DNA of 64,000 nucleotides from Saprospiraceae bacterium (lineage in GTDB: Bacteria; Bacteroidota; Bacteroidia; Chitinophagales; Saprospiraceae), in NCBI GenBank assembly GCA_025055285.1, contig JANWXM010000006.1, positions 62,001 through 126,000 on the forward strand, written 5' to 3'. A program made the position numbers and the translations under genes. Below, one piece after another: positions 36,097 to 44,811 of the stretch. The notes below the pieces were generated by a model that saw nothing but the letters and a program-made list of their open reading frames with translations, was not told the DNA's origin and ran no database searches. Each line of letters begins with the position of its first letter. Positions within the stretch are counted from its first letter, which is position 1.

Positions 36097-36666
36097 ATGA
36101 GTACTTCCGCCGACGTAATTCAACGCTATTTTGAGGCCATAATAGAGGAAATTGGTGAAAACCCGCGTCGAGAAGGCCTGCTCAAGACGCCTGAACGCGC
36201 AGCCCGGGCTATCCGATTTCTTACTCAAGGCTATCGTCAGGATCCTGTGGCTATTCTACGGGCAGCTATGTTTCAAGAGGACTATAGCGAAATGGTCATC
36301 GTGAAAGACATTGAGCTGTACTCTCTATGCGAGCACCATTTGTTGCCGTTTTTCGGCAAAGCGCATGTGGCCTATATTCCAAATGGTTATATTGTAGGTT
36401 TGAGTAAAATTCCGCGCATTGTGGATGTCTTTGCTCGTCGTCTTCAAGTTCAGGAGCGCCTCACGATTGAGATAAGAGATGTTCTTCAGAACACCCTGCG
36501 TCCTCTGGGTGTAGCGGTTGTTATCGAGGCTCAACACATGTGTATGATGATGCGCGGAGTGCAAAAACAAAATAGCGTGACGACCACCTCTGCCTTTACA
36601 GGTGAGTTTCAAAAGGCTGAAACTCGCGGAGAATTTCTACGGCTTATTGGAGTGCGTCTGCGATAG
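36097..36666 (+). CDS. folE: GTP cyclohydrolase I
   Basis: The ATG at 36097 is chosen over an in-frame TTG upstream. It gives 189 residues. The zinc and substrate motifs are complete: [41 protein letters not shown], and [10 protein letters not shown] with the second Cys ligand. It converts GTP to 7,8-dihydroneopterin triphosphate, the first step of folate and pterin synthesis. It is paired with the pterin synthase gene, and the aldolase FolB is encoded 4.7 kb downstream. Confidence 0.95.
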   Translation: MSTSADVIQRYFEAIIEEIGENPRREGLLKTPERAARAIRFLTQGYRQDPVAILRAAMFQEDYSEMVIVKDIELYSLCEHHLLPFFGKAHVAYIPNGYIVGLSKIPRIVDVFARRLQVQERLTIEIRDVLQNTLRPLGVAVVIEAQHMCMMMRGVQKQNSVTTTSAFTGEFQKAETRGEFLRLIGVRLR

Positions 36667-36679
36667 CAACTTCGCGATG

Positions 36680-37249
36680 CTATCGCGGTTCGGGCTCTCC
36701 CCAACGGTAGGTTCTCAAGGTAAAACCTGCCAAATCCAAAACGCGGTCTACAACTGTAGCAGCCACCTCCTCTAGTGTTTGAGGACGCGAATAAAACGAA
36801 GGACAGGCCGGACAAATAATCGCGCCTGCCTCGGTGAGCAACTTCATGTTGTTCAAGTGAATAAGACTCAAGGGCGTATCGCGAGGCACTAAAATTAATT
36901 TCCGGCGTTCCTTGAGGGTTACATCTGCTGCACGGGTAATGAGGTCATTGCTGACTCCTGCCGCTATGCGCCCTAGTGTACCCATTGAGCAGGGACAGAT
37001 AATCATTGTCTCATAGCGCGCCGACCCAGAGGCAAACGGCGCATTAAAGTCATTCTTTGCGTAAAAATTAAATGGATACATCTCTAATTGGAGCGGACCG
37101 ATTTCCACCTCCCAGTTTACCTGGGCATTCTCCGAAAACACTACGCCTACCGCAGACCACTGCTCGCGCAAGGCAGCCAGTTTGTCCAGCATCACCTTAG
37201 CATAAATGGCACCCGAAGAACCTGTAATAGCAATAACCACCTTTTTCAT
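36680..37249 (-). CDS. ubiX: Flavin prenyltransferase UbiX
   Basis: A 189-residue protein with the flavodoxin-like start AITGSSGAIYAKVML, the IICPCSMGTLGRIAAG segment, and the phosphate-binding LVPRDTPLSLIHLNNM. It prenylates FMN to make the cofactor of UbiD decarboxylases. No ubiD is adjacent. It converges with folE, 13 bases apart. Confidence 0.93.
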   Translation of the reverse strand: MKKVVIAITGSSGAIYAKVMLDKLAALREQWSAVGVVFSENAQVNWEVEIGPLQLEMYPFNFYAKNDFNAPFASGSARYETMIICPCSMGTLGRIAAGVSNDLITRAADVTLKERRKLILVPRDTPLSLIHLNNMKLLTEAGAIICPACPSFYSRPQTLEEVAATVVDRVLDLAGFTLRTYRWGEPEPR

Positions 37250-37385
37250 ATCTCTTTAGACACATGGAGTGCAGGAAAGGTTCTTCGTGCCGAGCCCAAT
37301 ATTGCTGAGGAAACTATTGGTCCTTGCATGAAAATTTGCGCGACTGCCCTATGCAGACGTTCGCACTGCGCGCCTAAATAACCAA

Positions 37386-37607
37386 TTACTCCCACAAAAC
37401 ACTGTGCCCACGCCGAATATAGCGCCGAATGTTTACCCAAAAGGCAACAACTAGGTAAAAAATCAAAGGAGAGCCTAACGTAATAAAGCAAGTGTAAATG
37501 AAATACTTGCGTACTTCTGCGGGAGCAACTCCTATTTTCTCGCCTAAATATTGGCAAACACCAAAAGCGCGCCGTTCCGCCAAATCTCTGAGCCAAGAGT
37601 ATGGCAT
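37386..37607 (-). CDS. PspC-domain small membrane protein
   Basis: The start at ATG 37607 gives 73 residues. A TATATTTG promoter element 29 bases upstream rules out the longer frame. The PspC fold is present: RAFGVCQYLGEKIGV for the first helix, EVRKYFIYTCFITLGSPLIFYLVVAF for the membrane segment, and a basic tail. PspC proteins act in envelope-stress sensing. This lone short form is common in Bacteroidota, and no pspA/pspF gene is present here. Confidence 0.78.
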   Translation of the reverse strand: MPYSWLRDLAERRAFGVCQYLGEKIGVAPAEVRKYFIYTCFITLGSPLIFYLVVAFWVNIRRYIRRGHSVLWE

Positions 37608-37635
37608 AGGACTACAGGTGTAGAATTCTACGCGA

Positions 37636-37643
37636 CAAATATA
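37636..37643 (-). promoter_or_regulatory. -7 promoter element (TATATTTG) for the PspC-domain gene
   Basis: Exact TAnnTTTG on the minus strand, 29 bases before the chosen ATG. Confidence 0.5.
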
Positions 37644-37802
37644 GTGCTCTGCGTGCACTCGGCCTAAATATAAAACGGGCAAACGATTGACAGAGAGGCT
37701 CCTTGTTTAAAATCACGCTCACGGACAGCTTTTATCAATGGTTTAATTCTTCAAAAATCCACAATCTTGTCTCATCTGTACAAAAGAGTCTGTCATTTCG
37801 CC

Positions 37803-39308
37803 ATGTTTCCTTGCTCTTCAAATATAGAGCGCTCTACTTTTGAGGCCTTGCAAGCAAACTTAGTTGAACAGTTTGAAAGTCACTTCCCAGATCCATTAGC
37901 AGGTAAAACGGTAGTGGTCGTGCCCAGTCAAACGTTGGATCAGGAACTTCTAGCTAAAGTCTCAGGCATTAACCACTACGAAGAGCGGCTGTTATGTCTT
38001 CTGATGTTATTGCGTATGCCGCGTACGCATCTCATTTATGTAACGAGCCTTCCGATTGACGAGAGCATCATCGATTACTACTTGCACCTGTTACCGGGCG
38101 TTCCAACACGCCATGCGCGGCAGCGCTTGACTTTGCTCTGCTGCTACGATGCTTCGTCGCGCTCGCTAACGGAAAAAATTTTGGAGCGCCCCCGGCTTAT
38201 CGAAAAAATTCGCTGTAGCATACCATCTGGTCATGTGGCACACATGGTGGGTTTCAACATCACGCCTCACGAACATGCCCTAGCTTTAAAATTAGGTATT
38301 CCCATTTACGGTACGCCGTACTGGCTCAACCACTTAGGTACGAAAACGGGCAGCCGGGAAATCTTTCGGCAAACAGGGCTCCTTTTGCCTCCAGGTTACG
38401 AACATTTGCGCGACATGAACGACGTGCTGGAAGCGCTCCATCGGCTAAAGCGCGAATGTCCACATCTCCGCAAAGCTGTAGTCAAACTCAACGATGGCTT
38501 TTCAGGCGATGGTAACGCCATTTATTCTTTTGAGAAACACGGTGTACCTGCTTCAGAGGACGACTTGAGGTCTAGGTTAGAGTTGGTGGCTCAAGATATG
38601 CAATACGAGTCCTTCGCCCAAAAAATGCAGCAAATGGGTGGTATTGTCGAGGCTTTTATCGATGGAGCGGAAAAAACCTCGCCCTCTGTACAGTGCCGAA
38701 TCACGCCGCTCAAACAAATCGAAGTAGTTTCTACGCATGATCAATTGCTCGGTGGCTACGACAGGCAGGTATACCTAGGCGCCACTTTCCCGGCCCATCG
38801 CGCCTATGCTAGTGAAATCGGCCATCTCGGCTATCGCATCGCTCAGCGACTAGCTGGAGAAGGTGTGATAGGCCGTTTCGGCATTGACTTTATCTCCGTT
38901 AAGGAGCCCGGCGGCTGGTGGCAACATTATGCCATTGAGATTAACCTGCGCAAAGGTGGCACAACTCATCCCTACCTCATGCTCCAATTTTTGACTGATG
39001 GCTATTACGACCACCACACTGGGGAATATCAGATGCCCAACGGACAAACGCGCTACTACTTTGCTACCGATAACCTGCAGGCAAATACCTATCGCGGCCT
39101 TTCGCCTGATGATTTGTTAGATATCGCTGTCTGTCATAATATCCATTACGATGCAACCGTGCAAGAAGGCGTCGTCTTTCACCTCTTGAGCGCTGTATCG
39201 CAATTTGGCAAACTCGGTGTTGTCTGCATCGGTGCAACACCAGAGCGGGCTAAACATTTTTTTGAGAAAACAAAAGCAGTGCTTGACAAAGCGTCCTCAT
39301 CACTCTAA
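37803..39308 (+). CDS. ATP-grasp peptide ligase related to PGM1
   Basis: The ATG at 37803 is preferred over an in-frame TTG 36 bases upstream. The protein has about 501 residues. A preATP-grasp part carries VVVVPSQTLD, HYEERLLCLL and RQRLTLLCCYDAS. The ATP-grasp part has AVVKLNDGFSGDGNA for the glycine loop and a long C-terminal section with FGIDFISV, YAIEINLRKGGTTHPYL for metal ligands, and FHLLSA. This is the pattern of proteins annotated as peptide ligase PGM1-related, named for the pheganomycin ligase that joins a nonproteinogenic amino acid to a peptide. No obvious precursor peptide is next to it. Its end overlaps the convergent HD-PycTM gene by nine bases. Confidence 0.78.
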   Translation: MFPCSSNIERSTFEALQANLVEQFESHFPDPLAGKTVVVVPSQTLDQELLAKVSGINHYEERLLCLLMLLRMPRTHLIYVTSLPIDESIIDYYLHLLPGVPTRHARQRLTLLCCYDASSRSLTEKILERPRLIEKIRCSIPSGHVAHMVGFNITPHEHALALKLGIPIYGTPYWLNHLGTKTGSREIFRQTGLLLPPGYEHLRDMNDVLEALHRLKRECPHLRKAVVKLNDGFSGDGNAIYSFEKHGVPASEDDLRSRLELVAQDMQYESFAQKMQQMGGIVEAFIDGAEKTSPSVQCRITPLKQIEVVSTHDQLLGGYDRQVYLGATFPAHRAYASEIGHLGYRIAQRLAGEGVIGRFGIDFISVKEPGGWWQHYAIEINLRKGGTTHPYLMLQFLTDGYYDHHTGEYQMPNGQTRYYFATDNLQANTYRGLSPDDLLDIAVCHNIHYDATVQEGVVFHLLSAVSQFGKLGVVCIGATPERAKHFFEKTKAVLDKASSSL

Positions 39309-40511
39309 GAAGTACGCTCCCAAAAAAGCGCCTACCGTGGCCACGAACCCCATGAGGAAGACTGTATAAGAGTAAGTAAGCAAGCGATATTTCTTGTCTA
39401 AAACCTGAGCAAGATAGTACAAATCACGCGTCATGTGGCCAAACAGAAGGCGACCATCGCGTAGCATAGCATCAGTGGCTTCTTCGTATTGGTCTAAAGT
39501 GAGGTTTACGGCGCTACCGAAAAAAATCGGATTAGGTACCTGACCAGGGGTGTGTGGTGTGCTTGTTACCCGTGGACGCGACGATAGCACTGCAAACGTC
39601 AACGAGGCGAGACTGGTTACTAAAAACAAGATGATCGGCAACACGTAAAGCGGATGGCGATTGGTTAGCGTCTGATACGTCAACAACGAAATAGCCACAG
39701 ACAACAAGATTGAGTTAACGCTAATCATGATATGCGCTTTATTATCGGCTATGGCGCTTAGTCGAATGTGGTTGGCGTAATTGGTTCGAAAGTATGTCTG
39801 AATGCTAGAACGCATAGGGCGGCGCGTCAAGCGTTCGAAGCGTTGTTCAGTCTTTTGCTCGCGTTTGCGCACCTTTTCAGTAGTTTCTCGCTGGGCTAGG
39901 CGCGCCTGAGAAAGTGCCAAGCTGGGCTCGAAGTACCGCTTGGCATAGGAAGTATAAAAGCGTACGTGTTTGCGCTCAGCCTGAATCCATCCCAGCCATT
40001 CTTCGTCAGAGTACGTCTTTTGTTCCAGCCATTCTTTTTCTAAGCGAAGAAGCGCCAACCGTTCAGCACTGTTTGGCCCCCAGTCGGTTAAGGTAATAGC
40101 ATCGCGCAGCAGCATGGCCTCCAGCGTTTTAGGAGGAGAAGATTCGTAGGCCGCGAGAATACATTGGCTTACGCGATGAATAAGTTCTGGCGAGCAGCGT
40201 TTGTTCACCAGGAAAAACTCTGCTCGAATAACGCTGGCTTCTGCCGGTGCTGAGGGATGCTCCAAGTAGCCTATGTTAAAAAACCAGGCTCCTAGAAGGG
40301 CGATTTCCGTCGCGTCAGCGGGCGCCTGTTCTTCTTGAGCCAGGATTTTGACGCGTTCTGCAACTTCAGCTGCTTGTGCGTAATTGTGAAAGGTTAAGCG
40401 CGCATCATGGCGCTCATTCCACACGTGCAAGATGTATTCCTGGGCTGCCTTGATCAGAGCGTCCGTATGCTCATTACCTCGGATTGATGTCATTCTCGTC
40501 TCTATTTCCAT
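39300..40511 (-). CDS. HD-like domain fused to Pycsar-effector (PycTM) membrane domain
   Basis: A 403-residue protein. Residues about 25-200 follow the HD phosphohydrolase layout, but key residues are lost. The first His remains in FHNY (His42), while the paired His-Asp is Phe78-Asn79 in GAWFFNIGY, where active relatives read AAWFHDIGY. Residues about 205-403 match the PycTM effector domain (DUF5706): IRLSAIADNKAHIMISVNS, then two membrane hairpins. In Pycsar defence such effectors disrupt the inner membrane on sensing cyclic pyrimidine nucleotides. No pyrimidine cyclase gene is adjacent; the only cyclase in the window is the TPR adenylate cyclase 28 kb away. A housekeeping role is equally possible, since this fusion is common in Bacteroidota. 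Confidence 0.75.
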   Translation of the reverse strand: MEIETRMTSIRGNEHTDALIKAAQEYILHVWNERHDARLTFHNYAQAAEVAERVKILAQEEQAPADATEIALLGAWFFNIGYLEHPSAPAEASVIRAEFFLVNKRCSPELIHRVSQCILAAYESSPPKTLEAMLLRDAITLTDWGPNSAERLALLRLEKEWLEQKTYSDEEWLGWIQAERKHVRFYTSYAKRYFEPSLALSQARLAQRETTEKVRKREQKTEQRFERLTRRPMRSSIQTYFRTNYANHIRLSAIADNKAHIMISVNSILLSVAISLLTYQTLTNRHPLYVLPIILFLVTSLASLTFAVLSSRPRVTSTPHTPGQVPNPIFFGSAVNLTLDQYEEATDAMLRDGRLLFGHMTRDLYYLAQVLDKKYRLLTYSYTVFLMGFVATVGAFLGAYFLE

Positions 40512-40593
40512 GCCCTTGCTTCTAAAGAACGATAAAAGTACGCCTCGCCTTGATGGTTATCCAGCTCGACAGGTCAATACTTATACAAAAAAG

Positions 40594-40618
40594 CCTGCCA
40601 ACTTTTTTCGCTGGCAGG
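40594..40618 (-). terminator. Rho-independent terminator of tRNA-Leu
   Basis: Arms CCTGCCA (40594-40600) and TGGCAGG (40612-40618). The minus strand continues CTTTTTTG. It lies 25 bases beyond the tRNA 3' end. Confidence 0.75.
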
Positions 40619-40642
40619 ATCCCTTCCGCAACTTTTGCTCTG

Positions 40643-40726
40643 TGACCGCGACTGGAGTCGAACCAGCACGTCCTTCCGGACACTACCCCCTCAAAGTAGC
40701 GCGTCTACCAATTCCGCCACGCGGCC
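40643..40726 (-). tRNA. tRNA-Leu (anticodon GAG)
   Basis: An 84-nt class II tRNA. The acceptor arms GGCCGCG and CGCGGTC pair with one G-U. The D arm carries TTGGTAGA, and the anticodon loop TTGAGGG sits between CTACT and GGTAG, giving anticodon GAG at 40690-40692. The long variable arm (TGTCCGGAAGGACGTG) is typical of leucine, and the T arm carries GGTTCGACTCC. The 3' CCA is not encoded. A terminator follows. Confidence 0.95.
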
Positions 40727-40955
40727 ATACCTAAAAGCGGCGGCAAAAATAGTAAAAAAATAAACAATGTTTCGTGAAAAATTAAGCCCGAGACGGTGTC
40801 TTTATTCTTCATCCATTTTTTTAACAGAAATCGCAAGTCGATGCAACGATCCGTTGGGAACGTCGAGATGCGCAAATTTGCTTTAGGGTTTCAATAGATT
40901 TTGAAGTATCAAAATCGCTTATGTTTTGGGCAACGCTAGTTATTTTTCATTAGAC

Positions 40956-40963
40956 TACCTTTG
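40956..40963 (+). promoter_or_regulatory. -7 promoter element (TACCTTTG) for the small lipoprotein-folB pair
   Basis: Exact TAnnTTTG on the plus strand, 20 bases before the lipoprotein start. Confidence 0.6.
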
Positions 40964-40983
40964 CCGCTAAGCAGCAGTTTCTC

Positions 40984-41322
40984 ATGCGTTTCGGTTGGTT
41001 TTTTATCGGTATTCTGGTGTGGAGTTGCGGCAATTCATCGCCGGGCCGCTATGCGCAAATAGCGAATGTCTACTGCGAATGCACGCAACCTTTGGTGCGG
41101 CTCAATCGAGCAGCCGATTCAGCAAAGCACACCCACCAACTGCACTATCTACAACAAATTGAAGTTGCCTATAAACACGCGCGTGAATGTCTAACACCTG
41201 TGGTTCATGAGTACGGACTGCTGCAAAGTAGTGAACTTGACACACTTATGCTCCACCTTCAAGAATACTGCCCTGAGGTAGCTCAACAACGCGATCTGCT
41301 TCAGGACCTGCTGGGGGAATGA
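40984..41322 (+). CDS. Small Cys-containing lipoprotein of unknown function
   Basis: A 112-residue protein with a short signal (MRFGWFFIGILVWSC) whose Cys15 is a plausible lipidation site. The mature part is helical and contains four further cysteines, in the pairs CEC and REC-EYC, in an arrangement like helical-hairpin proteins with Cx(n)C pairs. I do not recognise a family. It lies 33 bases upstream of folB on the same strand and has its own promoter element. Confidence 0.6.
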   Translation: MRFGWFFIGILVWSCGNSSPGRYAQIANVYCECTQPLVRLNRAADSAKHTHQLHYLQQIEVAYKHARECLTPVVHEYGLLQSSELDTLMLHLQEYCPEVAQQRDLLQDLLGE

Positions 41323-41355
41323 CGATTTCCAAAACCTATATTATCCTCACTTTCT

Positions 41356-41871
41356 ATGGCCTTTATTGCTATTGAGGGCATGCGTTTTTTTGCTTTTCAT
41401 GGCGTACACGAAGAGGAAAGGCGCATAGGCGCTGAATACCTCGTAGACGTGTATGTACATATAGACATTAGTAAAGCAGCAAAAGAAGACGACGTCGAAA
41501 AAACGGTGAACTATGAGACCATCTATCGAATATGCCAGCGGGAAATGAAGGAGCCGCGCAAGCTCCTGGAAACGGTAGTTTTGGCCATAGTTGAACGCAT
41601 GAAAAGGCAGTTCGACAAGATGATTAGTCTCCGCGTGTGCGTGCGCAAGTTGAATCCTCCTCTTGGAGGCCAGGTGGCATCGGTTTTCGTTCAAGAAGAA
41701 ATTAGTTTTCTAGCAGAATGCCCGCGTTGTAAAAGGCCTTTTATCAATTACTCTCCTGACGACTGTTGGCAGCGCGTACCTAACCTTCACCCTGCTACTA
41801 AGGAAACCCTATTGCGCCAGTTTGGCAACAGATGTTTATGCGAAAATTGCCTTAAGTTTTACGCCGGCTAA
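41356..41871 (+). CDS. folB: Dihydroneopterin aldolase fused to a C-terminal cysteine-rich (CWC-like) domain
   Basis: Residues 1-117 are a complete FolB: FFAFHGVHEEER, KTVNYETIY, KLLETVVLAI with the catalytic Glu region, and RKLNPPLGGQ with the catalytic Lys. It cleaves dihydroneopterin in folate synthesis. Normal FolB stops at about 120 residues. Here about 50 more follow, with CPRCKRPF, DDCWQRVP and CLCENCL, a pattern resembling the small cysteine-rich CWC family that presumably binds zinc. The CWC triplet itself reads CWQ, so one ligand may be lost. There is no stop or frameshift between the parts. The gene overlaps the convergent mtaB stop by four bases. Confidence 0.9.
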   Translation: MAFIAIEGMRFFAFHGVHEEERRIGAEYLVDVYVHIDISKAAKEDDVEKTVNYETIYRICQREMKEPRKLLETVVLAIVERMKRQFDKMISLRVCVRKLNPPLGGQVASVFVQEEISFLAECPRCKRPFINYSPDDCWQRVPNLHPATKETLLRQFGNRCLCENCLKFYAG

Positions 41872-43202
41872 GGCACCACACCTCGAACGGCCTCGCCGTT
41901 GGGAGACAGGGCATCCAGACGCACCAATTGGAGAGTGTTAACCTTTCCCATTTCTCGCGGAATTTCAACGCGTATGTAGTTGTCTGTAAAACCACCTAGC
42001 CAGGCAGGGTCTTTGTGTTGCTCCACTAATACAACGCGAGCAGTGCCCAGATGCTGCTGGTAAAAATGCCGTCTTTTCATTTCCGACAGCCCTCGCAGCG
42101 CTTGATTGCGCCGCCGCCGCTCTTCCATGGGCACTGGATTGGGCATGGTCGCCGCAGGAGTATTCGCGCGCTCCGAGTAGGTAAACACGTGTAGGTAGGA
42201 CACATCCAGGGCTTGGATAAAGCGGTAACTCTCCAAGAAGTCGGCTTCTGTCTCACCTGGAAATCCGACGATAACATCACAACCGATGCAGGCGTGAGGC
42301 ATGTAGTGTTTAATGCTCTCTACGCGCGCAGCATACAAGTCGCGGCGATAACGGCGGCGCATATCGCGCAATTGCTTGTCGTTGCCTGACTGCAAAGGCA
42401 CGTGAAAATGCGGCATGAAGCGCCGACTTTGTGCCACGAAAGCGATGATTTCGTCCGTGAGCAAGTTAGGCTCGATGCTACTGATGCGAATGCGCGGGAC
42501 ATCTACAGCCTCATCCAAGGCGCGAATAAGGTCAATAAATAGGGCTTCTCTTTTGAGGCGCTCTCCTTCAATAACTCCTGTAGCACGCCCAAAGTCGCCT
42601 AAGTTAACTCCCGTCAGTACAATTTCACGCACGCCTTGTTCAGCTAAGCGCTGAGCATGGGCTACGGCGTTTTCTATCGTATCTGAACGGCTGGCACCGC
42701 GCGCCAGTGGAATGGTACAAAAGGAACACTTATAATCGCATCCGTCTTGCACTTTTAAAAAAGAGCGCGTCCGGTCGCCTAAAGAGAAGGCTGCGTGAAA
42801 GTCATTTACCTCGCGAATCTCGCCAGCGTGAATCATGCCTTTCCCTGGCGCTTTTGTTAATTCATTTAAATATTGGAGCATGCGGAATTTTTCCGCTGCT
42901 CCTAGCACCAGGTCTACCCCAGGAATGCCGGCAATTTCTTCTGGTTTCAACTGAGCATAACACCCCGTAACTACGATGAAAGCATCGGGCCGCCGACGCA
43001 ACGCTTGGCGCACAATTTTGCGGCATTCCCGGTCTGCTTGCTCCGTCACCGAACAAGTGTTAATGACGTAGATATCTGCTGCGTCTTCGAAGCGAACTGG
43101 CAAATAGCCCTCTTGCTCGAATAAACGAGATAGCGCTGAGGTTTCCGAGAAATTCAGTTTACAGCCTAATGTGTGAAAAGCAACCGTGCGTGGCGTAGCC
43201 AT
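41868..43202 (-). CDS. mtaB: tRNA t6A37 methylthiotransferase MtaB
   Basis: A 444-residue member of the MiaB/RimO/MtaB family. The N-terminal UPF0004 domain has three Cys ligands (TLGCKLN, INTCSVT, VTGCYAQ), the radical SAM core has CDYKCSFC, and a C-terminal TRAM domain is present. The MtaB subgroup is indicated by the TLGCKLN start and the INTCSVTEQAD stretch. It converts t6A to ms2t6A at position 37 of ANN-decoding tRNAs. It is the last gene of the minus-strand series that begins with the cysteine region, 142 bases after the E1 fusion. Confidence 0.93.
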   Translation of the reverse strand: MATPRTVAFHTLGCKLNFSETSALSRLFEQEGYLPVRFEDAADIYVINTCSVTEQADRECRKIVRQALRRRPDAFIVVTGCYAQLKPEEIAGIPGVDLVLGAAEKFRMLQYLNELTKAPGKGMIHAGEIREVNDFHAAFSLGDRTRSFLKVQDGCDYKCSFCTIPLARGASRSDTIENAVAHAQRLAEQGVREIVLTGVNLGDFGRATGVIEGERLKREALFIDLIRALDEAVDVPRIRISSIEPNLLTDEIIAFVAQSRRFMPHFHVPLQSGNDKQLRDMRRRYRRDLYAARVESIKHYMPHACIGCDVIVGFPGETEADFLESYRFIQALDVSYLHVFTYSERANTPAATMPNPVPMEERRRRNQALRGLSEMKRRHFYQQHLGTARVVLVEQHKDPAWLGGFTDNYIRVEIPREMGKVNTLQLVRLDALSPNGEAVRGVVP

Positions 43203-43344
43203 GGCGTCATCGAAGAAGACTGCAAAATTACTGCACTCTCTGCTAGGCTATCAGGCAATTTCGGCCTGTCTGCTTTTCATCGGTGCTCAACACTCTCTCA
43301 TTTTCTCGCCATTTGCGGGCGAGGTGGAAACCCTTAGCGTATTT

Positions 43345-44778
43345 TCACGCGTGCTCCACTGCTTGCTTCTCCGCCTCCAAATAGGCCAGAATACCACCTT
43401 TTAAATTGTACAAATTGTCAAATCCAAACCGCTCTTCCAATTCTCGAATCGCTTTTGCGCTGCGCGCCCCAGAACGGCAGTGAACTACTACAGGCACTTG
43501 GCGCGAGAGGCGATGGGCATTCTCCACCACTGTACCCAGTGGGATTAACTCGGCATTTATGTTGACTGCAGCATATTCATCAGGTTCGCGTACATCTATT
43601 AGTTGAAATGCTCGGCCTTCGGCTCGCCATTGTAAGAGTTCCTGTGGTGTAATTTCACGAATAGGCTTTTCAACAACTTTTACGCCGCAAAAATTTTCGT
43701 AATCAATAAGTTGTGTGATAGTTGGGTTTTTACCAGTTAGTGGGTTGTCATCGCGGCGTTTGATGCGAAAGATGCGTGTTTCAAAAGATAAAGCATCAAA
43801 GAGAAATAAGCGTCCGCTAAGGGGCTCACCTATACCTGTGATGACCTTGATGACTTCACAGGCTTGCATACTTCCAATGATGCCTGGCAAAACACCTAAC
43901 ACACCTCCCTCAGCACAGCTGGGCACCAAACCAGGCGGTGGTGGTGCTGGATATAGGTCGCGGTAGTTCGGGCCTAACTCGCCATTAGGATGTCGGTAAT
44001 TGAATACAGAAACCTGGCCTTCAAATTGAAAAATAGATGCATACACGTTGGGCTTACCCAGCAGTACGCAAGCATCGTTGACGAGGTATCGCGTGGGAAA
44101 ATTATCTGTTCCGTCAGCCACTACGTCGTACTCGCGGATAATATCTAAGGCATTGCGCGAATTGAGGAGAACGTCGTAGGTGAGGATGCGAATGTGCGGA
44201 TTAAGCGCTGTCAGGCGCTGACGAGCAGCCTCTACCTTGGATTGGCCCACAGTATCTACGCCAAAAAGTACTTGCCGCTGCAAGTTGCTTGCCTCCACGC
44301 GGTCAAAATCCACAATGCCAATCGTTCCGACGCCTGCTGCTGCCAAATAGAGCAGCAAAGGGCTACCTAAACCGCCAGAACCGACGACTAGCACACGGGC
44401 TGTTTTGAGCTTCTGCTGCCCTTCGAGCCCAAATTCTGGAATAATGATGTGGCGATGATAACGAGCCAACTCCTCCTCTGAAAATGTTGCTTCGGCCCTT
44501 TGAGTCGTCCCGCCAGCAATGGCGGGCACAATGCTTAAGGTAGCATCCGCAGATAAAGGCGTATCAGCCCATTGCAAATCGCGCACATCCTCCTCACCAA
44601 CAAATAGATTGAGGAAAGGACGAATCTGGCCTTGGTCATCCAGCAAATGCTTTCGCAGATCTGGGTATTCTTGAACTAGGCGTTGAAGCGCCTCACCTAC
44701 TGTGCTCGCCTCTACGTTTAGCTTGGAAGCTTGGTTGGTGAACTTGCGCAAAGGCGTAGGAATAATAACAGTTGCCAT
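43345..44778 (-). CDS. Sulfur carrier (CysO/MoaD-like) - E1-like adenylyltransferase - rhodanese triple fusion
   Basis: A 477-residue protein in three parts. Residues 1-90 are a beta-grasp sulfur carrier ending VPAIAGG (Gly89-Gly90), the same ending as the free carrier CysO. Residues about 97-360 are a MoeB/ThiF E1-like enzyme: SGGLGSPLLLYLAAAG nucleotide loop, DFDRVEASNLQRQ, DGTDNFPTRY, and VPSCAEGGVLGVLPGIIG. Residues about 375-470 are a rhodanese with active Cys in VVHCRSGAR. The structural zinc cysteines of MoeB are gone: GPNYRDLYP replaces the CYRC type, and DDNPLTGKNP replaces the CPVCG type. The usual role is adenylation and sulfuration of the carrier C-terminus. Here that C-terminus is internal and would need cleavage after Gly90. 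It is third in line after cysM and the JAMM gene. Confidence 0.92.
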   Translation of the reverse strand: MATVIIPTPLRKFTNQASKLNVEASTVGEALQRLVQEYPDLRKHLLDDQGQIRPFLNLFVGEEDVRDLQWADTPLSADATLSIVPAIAGGTTQRAEATFSEEELARYHRHIIIPEFGLEGQQKLKTARVLVVGSGGLGSPLLLYLAAAGVGTIGIVDFDRVEASNLQRQVLFGVDTVGQSKVEAARQRLTALNPHIRILTYDVLLNSRNALDIIREYDVVADGTDNFPTRYLVNDACVLLGKPNVYASIFQFEGQVSVFNYRHPNGELGPNYRDLYPAPPPPGLVPSCAEGGVLGVLPGIIGSMQACEVIKVITGIGEPLSGRLFLFDALSFETRIFRIKRRDDNPLTGKNPTITQLIDYENFCGVKVVEKPIREITPQELLQWRAEGRAFQLIDVREPDEYAAVNINAELIPLGTVVENAHRLSRQVPVVVHCRSGARSAKAIRELEERFGFDNLYNLKGGILAYLEAEKQAVEHA

Positions 44779-44811
44779 AGTAAAGTGGTATTTTTTCGTG
44801 AGGATAATTAA

